A DNA stretch of 64,000 nucleotides from Actinomycetospora straminea (GTDB taxonomy: Bacteria; Actinomycetota; Actinomycetes; Mycobacteriales; Pseudonocardiaceae): assembly GCF_028737255.1 (NCBI RefSeq), contig NZ_JAQZAN010000005.1:62001-126000 (forward strand). The letters are read 5' to 3'. Numbering within the stretch: position 1 is the stretch's first letter; each line of letters starts with the position of its first letter. The notes under the pieces were generated by a model. It did not search any database, was not told the DNA's origin, and worked only from the letters and a program-made list of their open reading frames with translations. This document shows, piece after piece, positions 8,515 through 16,886 of the stretch. The translations under genes and the position numbers were made by a program.

Positions 8515-9555
8515 TTAATTCCCTGCCGCGGCCCGCTCCTCGCGCGGTCGGCGGCGCTGCGTGACCTCGCCGATGGCGGGCGGTTCGTACGAGACGTCGC
8601 CGGGGTTGGCGTCGACGCCGGGCGGGACGATCTCGTCGATGCGGTCGAGGACCTCGTCGTCGAGGGTGACCTCGGCCCCGGCGAGCACGTCCTCGAGCTG
8701 CTCCATCGTGCGCGGCCCGATGATCGCGGAGGTCACGGCCGGGTGGGACACGGCGAAGGCCATCGCCATGTGCACCATCGACAGGCCCGCCTTCTCCGCG
8801 AGCGGGATCAGCGCCTCGACGGCGTCGAGCTTGCGCTCGTCGGTGAACCGGCCCGGGGTGCGCTGGGCGCGTCGGGTCCCGGCCTCCTGGCCCTTGCGGA
8901 TCTTCCCGGTGAGCATGCCCATCGCCAGCGGGCTCCAGACCAGCGTGCCCATGCCGTAGCGCCGGCAGACCGGGAGGACCTCACGCTCGATGCCGCGGTT
9001 GAGGATCGAGTACGGCGGCTGCTCGCTGCGGAAGCGCTCGAGGCCGCGGCGCTCGGCGACCCACTGCGCCTCGACGATCTCGGAGGCCGGGAACGTCGAC
9101 GACCCGATCGCGCGCACCTTGCCGCTGCGCACGAGGTCGGTGAGCGCGGAGAGGGTCTCCTCGACGTCGGTCTCGGGGTCGGGGCGGTGGATCTGGTAGA
9201 GGTCGACGTGGTCGGTCTGCAGCCGCCGCAGCGAGTCCTCCACCTCGCGCACGAGCCAGCGCCGCGAGTTGCCGCGGTGGTTCGGGTCGTCGCCCATCGG
9301 CGCGTGCGCCTTGGTGGCGAGCACGACGTCGTCCCGGCGGGAGGGCGGGAGTTGTTGCAGGGCCTTGCCGACGATCTCCTCCGACTCGCCCTGCGCGTAG
9401 ACGTCGGCGGTGTCGACGACGTTGATCCCCGCGTCCAGCGCGCGGTGGATGATCCGGATCGAGTCGTCGTGGTCGGTGTTGCCCCACGCGCCGAACATCA
9501 TCGCGCCCAGGCAGTAGGGGCTGACCTTGATCCCGGTACGTCCCAGCGTCCGCAT
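8515..9555 (-). CDS. aldo/keto reductase
   Basis: A 346-residue NADPH-dependent TIM-barrel reductase. It begins MRTLGRTGIKVSPYCLGAM and contains the catalytic Asp-Tyr block DTADVYAQGESE, the Lys block VLATKAHAPMG, the His block DLYQIHRPDPETD and the cofactor-binding region SAIIGPRTMEQLE. All expected family landmarks are present. Start choice is uncertain: GTG 9561 is in frame two codons earlier, and neither has a clear ribosome site. The C-terminus carries an extra Arg-rich tail. Substrate is unknown. A second, more distant member lies at 37173-38150. Confidence 0.92.
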   Translation of the reverse strand: MRTLGRTGIKVSPYCLGAMMFGAWGNTDHDDSIRIIHRALDAGINVVDTADVYAQGESEEIVGKALQQLPPSRRDDVVLATKAHAPMGDDPNHRGNSRRWLVREVEDSLRRLQTDHVDLYQIHRPDPETDVEETLSALTDLVRSGKVRAIGSSTFPASEIVEAQWVAERRGLERFRSEQPPYSILNRGIEREVLPVCRRYGMGTLVWSPLAMGMLTGKIRKGQEAGTRRAQRTPGRFTDERKLDAVEALIPLAEKAGLSMVHMAMAFAVSHPAVTSAIIGPRTMEQLEDVLAGAEVTLDDEVLDRIDEIVPPGVDANPGDVSYEPPAIGEVTQRRRPREERAAAGN

Positions 9556-9607
9556 CCTCACGGCCGGGGAGTAGCCGTCGGTTGCCCGATCGATGCCTGC
9601 CCCGGGA

Positions 9608-11095
9608 TCAACCCGGCGGCGGTGCGCCGGACGGCAGGCCGATCCGGGCGACGACGGGGATCGCGAGGCGCAGCTCGCCGATCCCGGTCGGGTGGAACGG
9701 GTGCGGGTCCTCGAGGGACTGCAGGTCGGCGCCCAGCCCGTCGGGCGCCGGCGTGCACAGGGGGCGCAGCGGCGGGGCGACGACGTCGAACCCGTAGCGC
9801 CGGGCCCCCGCGGTGAGCACGCCGTTGAGCTCGGCGTTGCGGCCCGCGAGCAGCGCGATCTCCTCGGGGGTGAGCCCGGGGTACTGCAGCGGCCCGCGGA
9901 CGGTGGCGCACCGCGCGTCGGGGCGCAGCACGTCGTAGGAGGTGACGACGACGACCCGCGGCCGCGACGGCAGGGTGGCGAGGTCGGCGAGGAGGTCGGC
10001 GTAGTCGCGGTCGAAGGCCGCGAGCCGGTAGCGGAACTCGCCGGCGGTGAAGTTGTCGGCGCAGTCGGCGGCGGCGTAGCAGTAGCCGATGAGGTCGGTC
10101 CAGTTCAGGTCGTTGGGCCCGACGGCGACGACGACGAACGCCGGGTCCTCGACCTGCTTGAGCCGGCCGATCTGGGGCGGCACCAGCTGCCCGCCGACCT
10201 GCTGCGGTGCGCGCAGGCCCGCGGTGATGCGGGCGCCCGAGCAGGCGAGGTTGAGCACCTCGTCGCCGAGCGCGGCCCCGACCTGGCGCGCGAGCGAGTC
10301 GCTGCTGCGGGCGCAGGCGAGGTCCTCGGGCGTGGCGTCGGGCGTCGGGGGCCCGCCGAGCCGGGCGACGCGCGAGTCCCCGATCACGACCCCCCGGACC
10401 CCGGACACCTCGGGGCCGACCGGCGACGGCGTGACGTGGTGGGCGCCGGTGAGGTCGGTGAGCGAGCGGGCGTCGCGCAGGCCCTGGGCCCCGGCCACGG
10501 CGAGCACCCCGCACACGCCCCACGCCCCGAGGGCCACGGCGAGGGCGACGACCGTCGAGCGCGTCAGCGTCCGCGAGAGCCGGCGGGCGATGACGGCCGG
10601 GCGCGCCGCCGCCCCCGACCGCCGCGCGGTGGACCGCAGGGCGGCGAGGACGCGCAGCGACCCGACGAGCCCGCACACGCCGAGGACGACGGCGACCAGG
10701 ATCAGCGTCGCCCACGCGTACCAGCGCTCGAAGCCGCCGACGATCGCCGCCAGCGCGTCCGCCGGGCTGCTGCCCTCCGCCAGCGACTCCACCGCGCGGC
10801 CGGCGGTCTCGTTGCGCTGCACCGGCCCGATCGAGAGCTGCGGGCGCAGCGGCCCGTAGATCGTCACGTCCGGGACGTCGAGGCTGGTGTTGCCGATCTG
10901 CACGATCCGTGGCGGGCCCGACGGCGTCGCGGTCGGCGGCTGCGCCCCGACGCTGATCTGCTGCCCGAACGCCTCGACGTCCTGCTCGGGGGTGAGCACC
11001 AGCGCCGCCCACACCCCGGTCACGACGCAGACGACGACGAGCACCAGCGTCACCGGCGAGCGCAGCTCGCGTCCGAACCCACCGCGGCGCCCCAC
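9608..11095 (-). CDS. membrane-anchored SGNH/GDSL hydrolase
   Basis: A 495-residue protein with a TM helix at about residues 14-35, two more hydrophobic segments near 140-160 and 195-215, and then an extracytoplasmic SGNH esterase domain. Block I is VVIGDSRV with the nucleophile Ser, block III is VAVGPNDLNW, and block V is DPHPFHPTGIGEL with the catalytic Asp and His. Such enzymes deacylate or acylate cell-surface sugars or lipids; the substrate is unknown. Several Cys pairs in the domain fit an oxidised, extracytoplasmic location. The preceding permease gene ends 48 bases upstream on the same strand, so read-through from it is possible. Confidence 0.88.
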   Translation of the reverse strand: MGRRGGFGRELRSPVTLVLVVVCVVTGVWAALVLTPEQDVEAFGQQISVGAQPPTATPSGPPRIVQIGNTSLDVPDVTIYGPLRPQLSIGPVQRNETAGRAVESLAEGSSPADALAAIVGGFERWYAWATLILVAVVLGVCGLVGSLRVLAALRSTARRSGAAARPAVIARRLSRTLTRSTVVALAVALGAWGVCGVLAVAGAQGLRDARSLTDLTGAHHVTPSPVGPEVSGVRGVVIGDSRVARLGGPPTPDATPEDLACARSSDSLARQVGAALGDEVLNLACSGARITAGLRAPQQVGGQLVPPQIGRLKQVEDPAFVVVAVGPNDLNWTDLIGYCYAAADCADNFTAGEFRYRLAAFDRDYADLLADLATLPSRPRVVVVTSYDVLRPDARCATVRGPLQYPGLTPEEIALLAGRNAELNGVLTAGARRYGFDVVAPPLRPLCTPAPDGLGADLQSLEDPHPFHPTGIGELRLAIPVVARIGLPSGAPPPG

Positions 11096-11143
11096 GGCAC
11101 CAGCCCTACCCGACCCACCCCGTCGCCGTCACCCGGACGAGTG

Positions 11144-12490
11144 TCACGTCCGGCGCCGGCGCTCCACGAGGGCGAGGCCCGCGGCGACGGCCGTGGCGAC
11201 GACGAACGACAGCAGCGACGCCGACAGCCACGTCGGCGGCGTGAACCCGAGGGCGTCGCGCACCGCGGTCCAGGCGTCGGACCAGACGGGGGCGCCACCC
11301 GGGTTGACCAGCTGGTACACGACGAACCCGACCGCCCACGCGACGACCATCAGCGGCCGGGAGGGCGCCCAGCGCGACAGGTCGGGCGCGGCGCCCCGAC
11401 GGACGAGCGCGTCCCCGACCCCGACGCCCAGCAGCGGCACGAACACCGACCCGATGACGGCGAGGAAGACCGCGTAGTCGTCGATGGTGACGCCGAGGGC
11501 CAGCACCGTGATGAGCGCGCCGATGACGAGGCAGAGCAGCCGACGGTCGGCGCGCGGCGCGAGGTTCTGCACCGAGACCGCCGTCGAGTAGACGTTGGCG
11601 AACGACTGGTCGGTCTCCCGCGCGGTGAGCACGAGCAGCGCCACGAGACCGAGCGGCGCGGCCAGCATCGGCGCGAACACCGCGTCGCCGTCGCCCGCCA
11701 CCAGCGCGAGGGCGGCGAGGCCGACGACGAAGCAGACGATCTGGGTGATGCCGTAGCCGACCGTGGCCGCGGCGAAGGCGGTGGAGACGCGGCGGGAGTG
11801 CCGGGAGAAGTCCGAGGCGACGGGGATCCAGGAGACGGCGACGGCGATCGCCGCGTCGGTGCCCGCCCAGAACCCGGCCCAGGAGCCGCCCCCGGCGGCG
11901 AGGTCGAGCTCCGGGCGCGAGAAGAGCCACCAGGCGAGGTAGGCGACGGAGATCGCGACGAGGATCGTCACGACCCGCCGCAGCAGCCGCAGCATCCCGA
12001 GCGGGCGCAGGGTCAGCAGCGTCGTCACCACCCCGGCGCCGAGCACCCACGCCCACGTCGGCCCGCCGAGCGCGAGCGTGCCCGCCTGCGCGATGACGAC
12101 CAGCTCGAACGTCCCCCAGCCGATCAGCTGGACGACGTTGAGCACCGACGGCACCCACGACAGGACCCCGCCGAACAGGCCGCGGAGCAGCACCATCGCC
12201 GGCGCCCCGGTCGCCGCGCCCGGCATCGCGGACAGCCCGACCATGGCGCTGCCGATCAGCGTGCCGACGACGGTCGCGACCACGGCGGCGGTGACGGTCA
12301 GCGCCGGCGCACCCGCGGGCTGGAGGACGGCGAGGACACCGGCGAACCCCAGCAGGCTGACGCCGAGGTTGGCCCAGAAGGCGCCCTGGTCGAGGAAGCC
12401 GAGGGTCTGGGGGACGGGTCCGTCGAGGGTGGGCGCGACCTCGGGGTGCGCACCGGTCCCGGAGGTGGACGCGGACGTGGACGTGCTCAT
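11144..12490 (-). CDS. cytX: NCS1-family permease, thiamine-precursor (HMP) transporter, CytX type
   Basis: A 448-residue NCS1 permease with about 12 hydrophobic segments, the conserved N-terminal block FLDQGAFWANLGVSLLGFAG and the mid-protein block DFSRHSRRVSTAFAAATVG. CytX proteins import hydroxymethylpyrimidine for thiamine synthesis. The substrate is inferred from the TPP riboswitch directly upstream, since NCS1 permeases under THI-box control are of this type. The start ATG 12490 has GGGAGG 8 bases upstream, and that ribosome site sits at the 3' end of the riboswitch aptamer. No thiamine biosynthesis genes are nearby. A cytosine or purine permease is the alternative, made unlikely by the riboswitch. 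Confidence 0.9.
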   Translation of the reverse strand: MSTSTSASTSGTGAHPEVAPTLDGPVPQTLGFLDQGAFWANLGVSLLGFAGVLAVLQPAGAPALTVTAAVVATVVGTLIGSAMVGLSAMPGAATGAPAMVLLRGLFGGVLSWVPSVLNVVQLIGWGTFELVVIAQAGTLALGGPTWAWVLGAGVVTTLLTLRPLGMLRLLRRVVTILVAISVAYLAWWLFSRPELDLAAGGGSWAGFWAGTDAAIAVAVSWIPVASDFSRHSRRVSTAFAAATVGYGITQIVCFVVGLAALALVAGDGDAVFAPMLAAPLGLVALLVLTARETDQSFANVYSTAVSVQNLAPRADRRLLCLVIGALITVLALGVTIDDYAVFLAVIGSVFVPLLGVGVGDALVRRGAAPDLSRWAPSRPLMVVAWAVGFVVYQLVNPGGAPVWSDAWTAVRDALGFTPPTWLSASLLSFVVATAVAAGLALVERRRRT

Positions 12491-12498
12491 TCGCAGCC

Positions 12499-12600
12499 TC
12501 CCTGCGCCGGCATGATCCGGATCAGGTTCCGACGGTCGGGACCGCTGCCGTCCTGCTACGGCGAGGTCCCCTCTCAGCCCGGTTCGCCCGGACTCCCGTG
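12499..12600 (-). promoter_or_regulatory. TPP riboswitch (THI box) upstream of cytX
   Basis: Read on the minus strand, the leader contains the near-invariant aptamer motifs in order: GGGCTGAGAGGGG, ACCTC, then GGAACCTGATCCGGATCATG and CCGGCGCAGGGAGG. These are the P2-J2/3 (CUGAGA) and the P4-P5 (ACCUGAUC..GGAUNAUGCC..GCGNAGGGA) signatures of thiamine pyrophosphate riboswitches. The 3' end of the aptamer contains the GGGAGG ribosome site of cytX, so ligand binding probably blocks translation initiation, as is common in actinobacteria. The 5' boundary is approximate. Confidence 0.95.
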
Positions 12601-12651
12601 AGCGCCGCCTCGGCGCCTGCCCCCGACCGTATGTCGGCGGGCGCACGAACG

Positions 12652-12699
12652 CGAGGGGCCGCCCGCCGTGATCGCGGAGATCACGGGGACGGCCCCTCG
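12652..12699 (-). terminator. strong hairpin terminator after the DUF1996 gene
   Basis: A long interrupted stem: CGAGGGGCCG at 12652-12661 pairs perfectly with 12690-12699, and an inner CCGTGATC at 12666-12673 pairs with GATCACGG at 12679-12686. It lies 16 bases past the stop of the DUF1996 gene and before the riboswitch, so it separates the two transcripts. There is no T-run, as usual in this GC range. Confidence 0.75.
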
Positions 12700-12714
12700 G
12701 GTCGTGCGGTCGCG

Positions 12715-14088
12715 CTAGGAGTTGGTCCCCTCACGCGGGATGTTGGTGCACTGCGCAGCGGGGATGCGACCGGCGATGCACTCGGCACCGGCCTCGTTCT
12801 GCGCCTCGGTGGCGACGTTCTCGTAGTCGGAGTGGTCCGTCGCCGGGTCGTGCTGCTCGTTCGGGAAGCTGTCGATCTGGAAGGTGCGGCCCTCGGGCTG
12901 GTCGTACTTCAGCGTGATCCGCAGCGCCGGGATCGGCGTCTGGTCGGACTCGCAGTTCCCCTCGTCGTCCGGGAAGAAGATGTGCGAGCGGAAGTCCTTC
13001 GAGTCGAGGTTCTCGCCGTCCCAGCAGCTGGGGTAGTCGAGGATGCGCGTGAGCTGCTCACCCTCGCCGCAGATGGGGTACTGCGCGGTGATCCGGTCCT
13101 CGTTGCCCCCGCCGGAGCACGTGTACTTCGCGTTGACGTTCTTCCCGTCCTGCGCGCCCTGCTTCGCGTTGCCCATGATCATCATGAGGTGCGTGGGCAT
13201 CGGCTGGACCTCGCGGTCGCCGTGGCCGTGGAACCGCAGGTCCACCGAGGCCGGCTTGAGGATCGCGCCGCGGTTGCCGTCGAGGCTGCCGCCGTCCTCA
13301 CCGTCGTCGGGGCTCGCGCCGTTGATGTCGCGCAGCACCGGCCAGAAGAACGTCGAACCGTCCTCGTTGACGCACGACGTCTGGTTGTCGTCGGCGGCCG
13401 CCTGCAGCGAGTCGTCGTCCGAGTCCGCGTTCGTCGTCCGGTTGCCGACGTAGTCGTGGACGTGCTGGGCACCGTTCCGCTTGCCCGGCGCGGCCATGTA
13501 GTTGTCGGAGTTGTTGTGGTCGCTGACGCCGCAGTCGACGGCGTAGGACCCGCCGCGGAACACGCCGCCCTCGCCGATGTTGCCGTTGCGCTCGACGTCG
13601 GCGATGTCGACGTAGTCGCCCTCGTCGGCGTCCGCGGCCTCGTCACGACCGGGGAACGGGTCCTCCTGGGCCGCCCGGGCCTCGGCGGCCTCGACCTCGG
13701 CGCCCTCGTTGTCGGCCTCGACCTCGCCGACGTCCTCGTTCATCCCGTTGTTCTCGGCCGAGCGACGCTCTCGCTCGCTCTGGCCGTCCTCGTCCTGGCC
13801 ACCCTGGTCGGAGTTCTCCTCGCCCTCGGAGCCCTCGGAGCCCTCGTCGGAGCCGGAGCCGGACTCGTCGTCCGAGCCCTCCGAGCTCTCCTCGGAGCCC
13901 TCCTCGCCGGACTCCTCGTCGCCGCCCGTGAACGCGCTGAGGATCCCGGAGTCGGAGCCCGAGCCCGAGTCGTCGTCCGCGAAGGCCGAGCCGGCGACGG
14001 TGACGATGCCGCCGGTGATGAGCAGGGCCGCCACGATCGCGAGCAGCCGCTTGGGGAGTGATACGCGATGTCGTCCGCGTCGGGGCAC
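12715..14088 (-). CDS. secreted DUF1996-domain protein with acidic linker
   Basis: A 457-residue exported protein. The start GTG 14088 is chosen because AGGAGG lies 6 bases upstream; the earlier in-frame GTG 14160 has no ribosome site. The N-terminus MPRRGRHRVSLPKRLLAIVA leads into a hydrophobic core ending GSAFADDD, a normal signal peptide. Residues 45-140 are a Ser/Glu/Asp/Gly linker of extreme acidity. The C-terminal 300 residues match the DUF1996 layout: NGAQHVHDYVGN with the conserved His pair, TFFWPVLRD, and LTRILDYPSCWDG. In fungi and actinobacteria these are secreted proteins of unknown role. Cysteines are paired as expected for disulfides. Confidence 0.88.
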   Translation of the reverse strand: MPRRGRHRVSLPKRLLAIVAALLITGGIVTVAGSAFADDDSGSGSDSGILSAFTGGDEESGEEGSEESSEGSDDESGSGSDEGSEGSEGEENSDQGGQDEDGQSERERRSAENNGMNEDVGEVEADNEGAEVEAAEARAAQEDPFPGRDEAADADEGDYVDIADVERNGNIGEGGVFRGGSYAVDCGVSDHNNSDNYMAAPGKRNGAQHVHDYVGNRTTNADSDDDSLQAAADDNQTSCVNEDGSTFFWPVLRDINGASPDDGEDGGSLDGNRGAILKPASVDLRFHGHGDREVQPMPTHLMMIMGNAKQGAQDGKNVNAKYTCSGGGNEDRITAQYPICGEGEQLTRILDYPSCWDGENLDSKDFRSHIFFPDDEGNCESDQTPIPALRITLKYDQPEGRTFQIDSFPNEQHDPATDHSDYENVATEAQNEAGAECIAGRIPAAQCTNIPREGTNS

Positions 14089-14485
14089 GGGGAACCTCCT
14101 ACGGGTGCCCGCGGCGCCGGGACGTGGGGAGCTCGTCCGGGGAGTCGGCGTCGGGGACACGGGTGTCCACGGGTGGTCTGTCGGCGGAGCACGGACGACG
14201 GCATGACGTGAGGGGGAGCGTCGCCGTCCGGCTCCGACGGAAGGTCACGGTAGGGACACGGCCACTCACGGAGACCGGAGCTGAGAAAATCAGTGCTCGG
14301 ACACCGCTCGCAGGCCCGCTCGGCGCGACGATCGGCAGGCTGATGCCGCCGAAAGGATGAATCCGTGCTCCGCTCGCACCGCCCGGCTCTCAGGTGACCA
14401 CCGGTCGGCGACGCCGACGAGCATCACGTCTCCGTTCAGCGCTCGTCGATTGAAACCGCGAGCAGCTCGGGCCACAGTGGCCGCG
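14089..14485 (+). other. divergent intergenic region, no gene seen
   Basis: About 400 bases between the divergent DUF1996 and response-regulator genes. It holds the AGGAGG site of the DUF1996 gene at 14095-14100 and a slightly AT-richer patch around 14282-14300. No convincing open frame with a ribosome site, RNA or clear promoter hexamer pair was found. Promoters for both genes must lie here or be leaderless. Confidence 0.6.
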
Positions 14486-15172
14486 ATGAGACCTGACCGT
14501 TATGCGGGCGCGGAGCGGGGCCGCGTGCTGTGCGTGGCCCCGTCCCACCGCACAACGAGCGTCCTCGTGGGGACGTTGCGGTCCCACGGCTTCGAACCGC
14601 AACTCCTTCGTGAGAGCTGGAGCGTCGGGGCCACGGCCCGGGCGAGCGGCGCCCGCGCCGTCGTCCTCGACATCGAGATGCCCGGGCTGCGTCCGGTCGA
14701 GGTCCTCGCCGACCTCCACCGCGACAGCCCGCGCACCCCCGTCATCGCGCTGACCAGCCCGGAAGCCCGCGACCGCACGGTCTCGACCCTCCGCGCGACC
14801 CAGGACGACTACCTCGTCACGCCCTTCCCCATGGAGGAGCTGCTGGCGCGCCTGCGGCTGCGGCTGGGCGACGACCGGCCCACCGCGCAGCTCTTCCTGC
14901 GCCGCGGGGACGTGGCGGTCGACACAGCGCTCGAGCAGGTCTTCGTCGAGAACAAGCCGGTGAGCCTCTCGCGCACCGAGTTCGCCGTGGTCGACGCGCT
15001 CATCCGCCACCCGCGCGGGCAGGCGATGTCGCAGGAGCAGCTCGTCACGCGCGTGTGGGGCGGGCCGCCGACGTCGAACATCGTCGAGGTCTACATCGGC
15101 TACCTGCGCCGCAAGCTCGGCGCGGAGCGCATCCGCACCGTCCGCGGGCGCGGCTACATCCTCGAGGGCTGA
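14486..15172 (+). CDS. orphan OmpR-type response regulator with atypical receiver
   Basis: A 228-residue protein with an N-terminal receiver (residues 12-127) and a C-terminal winged helix (about 140-228, ending NIVEVYIGYLRRKLGAERIR and TVRGRGYILEG). The phosphoacceptor Asp62 in VVLDIEMPG and Thr90 are kept. However, the acidic pair that normally binds Mg2+ after strand 1 is replaced by VLCVAPSH (residues 14-21), and the invariant Lys is Thr112 in LVTPF. Such receivers usually cannot be phosphorylated normally, so activity may depend on dimerisation or a ligand. No histidine kinase is adjacent. The start ATG 14486 is preceded by a weak ribosome site; GTG 14477 is possible. Confidence 0.9.
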   Translation: MRPDRYAGAERGRVLCVAPSHRTTSVLVGTLRSHGFEPQLLRESWSVGATARASGARAVVLDIEMPGLRPVEVLADLHRDSPRTPVIALTSPEARDRTVSTLRATQDDYLVTPFPMEELLARLRLRLGDDRPTAQLFLRRGDVAVDTALEQVFVENKPVSLSRTEFAVVDALIRHPRGQAMSQEQLVTRVWGGPPTSNIVEVYIGYLRRKLGAERIRTVRGRGYILEG

Positions 15173-15184
15173 GCCCGCAGCCCG

Positions 15185-15202
15185 GGGCCCCTCTCGGGGC
15201 CC
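15185..15202. terminator. bidirectional hairpin between convergent genes
   Basis: GGGCCCC at 15185-15191 pairs with GGGGCCC at 15196-15202 around a TCTC loop. It lies just after the response-regulator stop and touches the last base of the convergent membrane-protein gene, so it can serve both. Confidence 0.55.
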
Positions 15203-16731
15203 TACTCCAGCACGAGGTGGCCGGCGCCGCGGCCGATGACGTAGGTCGGCCAGCCCGGGCCGGGCCCCGTCTCGTAGGTGAGCTGGCGGTCCGGCGGCTC
15301 CACCGGCTCGCGCTCGGCGTGCAGGAAGTTGACGCGCAGCAGCCAGGCCCCGAGCGGTCCCGCGGTGGCCTGCCGTGAGTCGACGATCGACATGAGGCGG
15401 GCCCGGTCGCTGAACTGGTCCACGATGTCGCAGCGGCACGCGAACGCGAGGGTCCCGATCTCGCCGGGCGCGAGGACGCTCTGGCCGGGCGGCAGCTCGC
15501 GGCCGAGGCCGGTGCCGGCGTTGATGTAGTCGGCGGCGCTGGCCCAGTTGCCGAACACCGCCGGGTGGGGCCACGGGATGCCCAGCCCGGTCTGGTGCCC
15601 GATGCTCACGCCCGCGACCAGCGCCAGCCCGGTGACGACCGCGCCGGTGCGCTGCAGGCTCAGGTCGGCGGCGCCGAGGGCCGCGCACAGCGTCATCAGC
15701 GCCAACGACGGGCAGTAGTACCAGATGTAGGACGAGACGCCCATCGCCGCGTACGCGCCGTAGTGCGCGGCGGCGGCCAGCCCGCAGGCCACGACGACGC
15801 GGTCGAGCAGCCGTCCCCGCCCGCGCAGCCACCGGGCGGCCGACACGACGAACGACACCACGCCGACCCCGACGACCACGCCGACGACGAGCATCGCGAC
15901 CGGCCACCGCTCGGCCATGAACAGCGGGCCGTTGCCGAAGACCTCGCCGCCGGGGAACGCCCCGCTCGTCTTGATGATCAAACTGTCGGGCACGAAGCTG
16001 CCGAGCACGAACCAGGACCACACGTGCCACGGCAGCGTCACCAGCGCGCCGACGCCCAGCGCGACCAGCGTCCGGCGCCACGAGCGCGGCGCAGCCACCA
16101 GGAAGAGCACCACCACGAGGACCACGGCGGGCAGCACCAGGTCGGGGCGGGTGAGGACCGACAGGCCGGTGACGACGCCGGTCGCGACCGCCCGGCGCGC
16201 CGCGGCGTAGCGGGCCACGCCCACGAGCAGCGCCGCGACCAGGAACGACTCCATGCCGACGACGGCGGCGAAGATCGGCGAGGTGACGATCAGCCCGACC
16301 GTCAGCGCCGCGACCAGCACCCGGCGGAGCCGGAGCTCGCCGGCCAGGCCCGCCGCCCAGACCGCCATCACCGCGGTGGTCGCGACGAGCACGAGGCCCG
16401 CGGACACCGCGGGACGCCCGGTGACGAGGATGCCGCCCGCGAGCAGCCAGACGTTGAGCGGCGAGGTGGCCGAGTTCGCGTCGCGGAACGGGGTCAGGCC
16501 CCAGTGCCCGAGCTCGGCGACGTTCCGGGCGTAGTCGAGGGTGATGTAGGAGTCGTCCGGCATCCCGCGGTACGCCACGAGGAACAGCAGCCCGCCCATG
16601 AGCGCGCCGACGGCGGCCGCGAGCAGCATCGCCGGCGACGGCCGCCGCCGGGTGCCGGCGCGCGGGGTGTCGTCGACGAGGGTGGGCAGGTCGCGCACCG
16701 AGCCGCTCGCCGGGTCGAGACCGGTCGCCAC
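15202..16731 (-). CDS. GT-C-like polytopic membrane glycosyltransferase, putative
   Basis: A 509-residue protein with about 10 hydrophobic segments. After the first helix comes an acidic loop, RGMPDDSYITLDYARNVAE, followed by GHWGLTPF and NSATSPLNVWLLAGG. An Asp-rich first extracytoplasmic loop is the hallmark of GT-C enzymes that use polyprenyl-phosphate sugars to modify the envelope. The last 100 residues form a soluble extracytoplasmic domain with CRCDIVDQFSDRAR. The start GTG 16731 has GGGGAGAGGG 8 bases upstream. It lies 155 bases downstream of the PIG-L deacetylase gene on the same strand, which fits envelope-glycan work. Donor and acceptor are unknown. Confidence 0.8.
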   Translation of the reverse strand: MATGLDPASGSVRDLPTLVDDTPRAGTRRRPSPAMLLAAAVGALMGGLLFLVAYRGMPDDSYITLDYARNVAELGHWGLTPFRDANSATSPLNVWLLAGGILVTGRPAVSAGLVLVATTAVMAVWAAGLAGELRLRRVLVAALTVGLIVTSPIFAAVVGMESFLVAALLVGVARYAAARRAVATGVVTGLSVLTRPDLVLPAVVLVVVLFLVAAPRSWRRTLVALGVGALVTLPWHVWSWFVLGSFVPDSLIIKTSGAFPGGEVFGNGPLFMAERWPVAMLVVGVVVGVGVVSFVVSAARWLRGRGRLLDRVVVACGLAAAAHYGAYAAMGVSSYIWYYCPSLALMTLCAALGAADLSLQRTGAVVTGLALVAGVSIGHQTGLGIPWPHPAVFGNWASAADYINAGTGLGRELPPGQSVLAPGEIGTLAFACRCDIVDQFSDRARLMSIVDSRQATAGPLGAWLLRVNFLHAEREPVEPPDRQLTYETGPGPGWPTYVIGRGAGHLVLE

Positions 16732-16886
16732 GTCAGCCCTCTCCCCCGACGGGGCGCCGATCGACGACGATCTCGTTCGGCATCCGCCGGCTCCGTCCCG
16801 CAGTGTCGGTGTCGTCGTCCATATCACCACGCCGGGCGACGGTCCCTCCGACGAGGGCTCCCGGGCGTGCCGTGAGCGTGCGCGGG

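Noticed and set aside
9593-12601. Very long open frame on the plus strand antisense to the SGNH and cytX genes
   Set aside because: It is rich in Arg, Gly, Pro and Asp as expected for antisense readings of high-GC genes, has no ribosome site, and both opposite genes have clear domain motifs. The same holds for long frames at 716-2902, 22044-25313, 37120-40971 and 60331-63387.
14089-14160. Longer N-terminus of the DUF1996 protein from GTG 14160
   Set aside because: The extension would disrupt a normal signal peptide, and AGGAGG at 14095-14100 clearly serves GTG 14088.
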